Of a stretch of 14,522 bases of DNA, positions 13,600 through 14,522 are shown piece after piece. The stretch's first letter is position 1. Each line of letters starts with the position of its first letter. The notes below the pieces were generated by a model that saw only the letters and a program-made list of their open reading frames with translations, searched no databases and was not told the DNA's origin. Location of the stretch: contig DASCPP010000006.1 of the NCBI GenBank assembly GCA_036012565.1, forward strand, positions 1-14,522, written 5' to 3'. The DNA comes from DUAL01 sp036012565 (GTDB lineage Bacteria; Bacteroidota; Bacteroidia; Flavobacteriales; BACL11). Both the position numbers and the translations under genes were made by a program.

Positions 13600-13607
13600 C
13601 AAATTTA
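13600..13607 (-). promoter_or_regulatory. -7 promoter box for the HHE-moaA-ric operon
   Basis: On the minus strand TAAATTTG fits TAnnTTTG. It is followed by CATC and then the ATG at 13595, the same TTTG-N4-ATG spacing as at moeA, so a leaderless or nearly leaderless transcript is expected. No TGAT-N4-ATCA palindrome is found at the matching upstream distance. Confidence 0.5.
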
Positions 13608-13620
13608 CTGAAATATTATA

Positions 13621-13649
13621 ATAAAATGACTCGTAGAGAGTCCTTTTAT
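13621..13649. terminator. Hairpin between narK and the HHE gene (terminator or operator)
   Basis: ATAAAATGACTC and GAGTCCTTTTAT pair over 12 positions with a single mismatch around a GTAGA loop. On the minus strand the stem ends in TTTTATTATAA, like a Rho-independent terminator for narK, whose stop is 20 bases upstream. It also covers about -27 to -54 relative to the predicted HHE transcription start, so a regulatory role at that promoter cannot be excluded. Confidence 0.55.
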
Positions 13650-13668
13650 ATTGTGTGGTGAGTGTATT

Positions 13669-14522
13669 TTATGGATTATCAAATTCTCTTTTAGGACCTT
13701 GGTAATACCACCAGTTTAGCAAAAGACAGATTATATAATAAGCTGCAAATCCGTATAATGCATACTCAGCAGTACCAGCTTTTATTTGCTGGCCAAATAC
13801 TTTTGGGATAATAAAAGCTCCATACGCTGCAATTGCTGAAGTCCACCCTAAAACAGGGCCTGTTTTCTCTTTACTGAAAATATAAGGGATACTTCTAAAA
13901 GTTGACCCATTCCCTATTCCAGTAGAGATAAACAATAACATAAAACAAGCAAAAAATGGCCACCAATATTGTTCTGGATTATCTGAACTCCCAGCTTGAA
14001 TAACAAAGTAAGCAACAGCTAATGCTCCTACTATTTGCAATAGAGTACTCCACATAGTTACTTTTGCTCCGCTATTTACTTTGTCAGAGATAATACCTCC
14101 TAATGGTCTAGCTAATGCTCCTAAAGCAGGGCCAATAAACACCCAAAGCATAAAATTAGGTGCATTTGGATTAATAAATGTAGGGTCATTAGGATTAATA
14201 TAAACAAAAATATCCTGACATAATTTTGGGAATGCTGCTGAAAAGCCAATGAATGAACCAAAAGTCATTGTGTAGATAATAGTCATTATCCAATTATGTT
14301 TGTCCGATAAAATTGAAAATTGTTTATTAAGATTATCTTTAATCTCATTTGGAGTTGCAAACTTCATTAATAATACTGCTAAAATAATTACAATAGGAAG
14401 AACAATCCACATATTTAACTTTAACACAATCAGTAAATAACCACCAACACTTGCTGCAACTAATCCAAGTAATACAAGAAATAATGTTTTACCTATTCCT
14501 TGTATAGTAGATGGAAAGTTTG
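13669..14522 (-). CDS. narK: NarK-type nitrate/nitrite MFS transporter (partial, N-terminal part outside window)
   Basis: The frame is open from the window edge at 14522 to the TAA at 13669-13671, about 284 residues covering the C-terminal two thirds of an MFS transporter. In the visible part, hydrophobic helices alternate with short loops. A GTG codon at 14427 lies within the frame and is not a start: upstream codons (NFPSTIQGIGKTLFLVLLGL and on) continue the protein. TMTFGSFIGFSAAFPKL matches the seventh helix of NarK, and GIGNGSTFRSIPYIF carries the nitrate-signature motif of the eleventh helix. LARPLGGIISDKVN is the MFS loop motif after helix 8. NarK proteins import nitrate, export nitrite or exchange them. 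It sits 73 bp upstream of the HHE-moaA-ric operon on the same strand with a hairpin between. Family sure; direction of transport unknown. Confidence 0.92.
   Translation of the reverse strand, partial: NFPSTIQGIGKTLFLVLLGLVAASVGGYLLIVLKLNMWIVLPIVIILAVLLMKFATPNEIKDNLNKQFSILSDKHNWIMTIIYTMTFGSFIGFSAAFPKLCQDIFVYINPNDPTFINPNAPNFMLWVFIGPALGALARPLGGIISDKVNSGAKVTMWSTLLQIVGALAVAYFVIQAGSSDNPEQYWWPFFACFMLLFISTGIGNGSTFRSIPYIFSKEKTGPVLGWTSAIAAYGAFIIPKVFGQQIKAGTAEYALYGFAAYYIICLLLNWWYYQGPKREFDNP

Noticed and set aside
14425..14427. GTG at 14427 as the narK start codon
   Set aside because: The frame continues upstream to the window edge with typical transporter sequence and a further membrane helix, so the true start is outside the window.

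Overview
The window reads as a piece of a low-G+C chromosome from a member of the Bacteroidota, probably a flavobacterium-like facultative anaerobe. Grounds: the protein families and their closest-looking motif variants, the lack of strong Shine-Dalgarno sequences, and matches to the Bacteroidota -7 promoter element (TAnnTTTG) just upstream of three genes. No species can be named from the sequence alone.

Layout. (1) 1-595: the C-terminal end of a Crp/Fnr-type regulator, then a decayed tyrosine recombinase on the minus strand. (2) 596-3692: a tightly overlapped plus-strand operon nadA-nadB-pdxH (quinolinate synthase, L-aspartate oxidase, PNP/PMP oxidase), i.e. de novo NAD precursor synthesis plus PLP formation. 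(3) 3714-5108, minus: a PLP-dependent tryptophanase, convergent with pdxH. (4) 5223-6687, plus: a U32-family protein (TrhP-like tRNA hydroxylation family) overlapping a small ferredoxin; this pair looks richer in G+C than its surroundings. (5) 6688-7022: an intergenic stretch with an isolated tRNA 3'-end fragment and a perfect FNR/CRP-type palindrome. (6) 7023-11103, plus: a molybdenum cofactor (Moco) operon moeA-mobA-moaD-moaE-moaC/mog fusion, ending in a TSUP (TauE/SafE-like) membrane protein. (7) 11158-13595, minus: a convergent operon of a hemerythrin-like (HHE) protein, moaA, and the di-iron repair protein Ric/YtfE/ScdA. (8) 13669-14522, minus: the C-terminal two thirds of a NarK-type nitrate/nitrite transporter, running off the window.

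How it fits together. Regions 6-8 form an accessory set for anaerobic nitrate respiration. MoaA and MoaC make cPMP; MoaD/MoaE convert it to molybdopterin; the Mog domain and MoeA insert molybdenum; MobA makes the guanine dinucleotide form used by nitrate reductases. NarK moves nitrate/nitrite. Ric and the HHE protein suit the nitric oxide and iron-cluster damage that accompany nitrate reduction. No moeB/adenylating enzyme for MoaD, no molybdate ABC transporter and no nitrate reductase are visible, so these must lie elsewhere. The FNR-like palindrome centred 41.5 bp upstream of the moeA start codon, with a -7 box between, suggests oxygen- or NO-responsive class II activation of a leaderless or nearly leaderless transcript.

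I found no wholly new system. The items most worth a second look are the moeA promoter architecture, the HHE-moaA-ric module, the U32-ferredoxin pair, and the traces of an old integrated element (dead recombinase, orphan tRNA 3' end).
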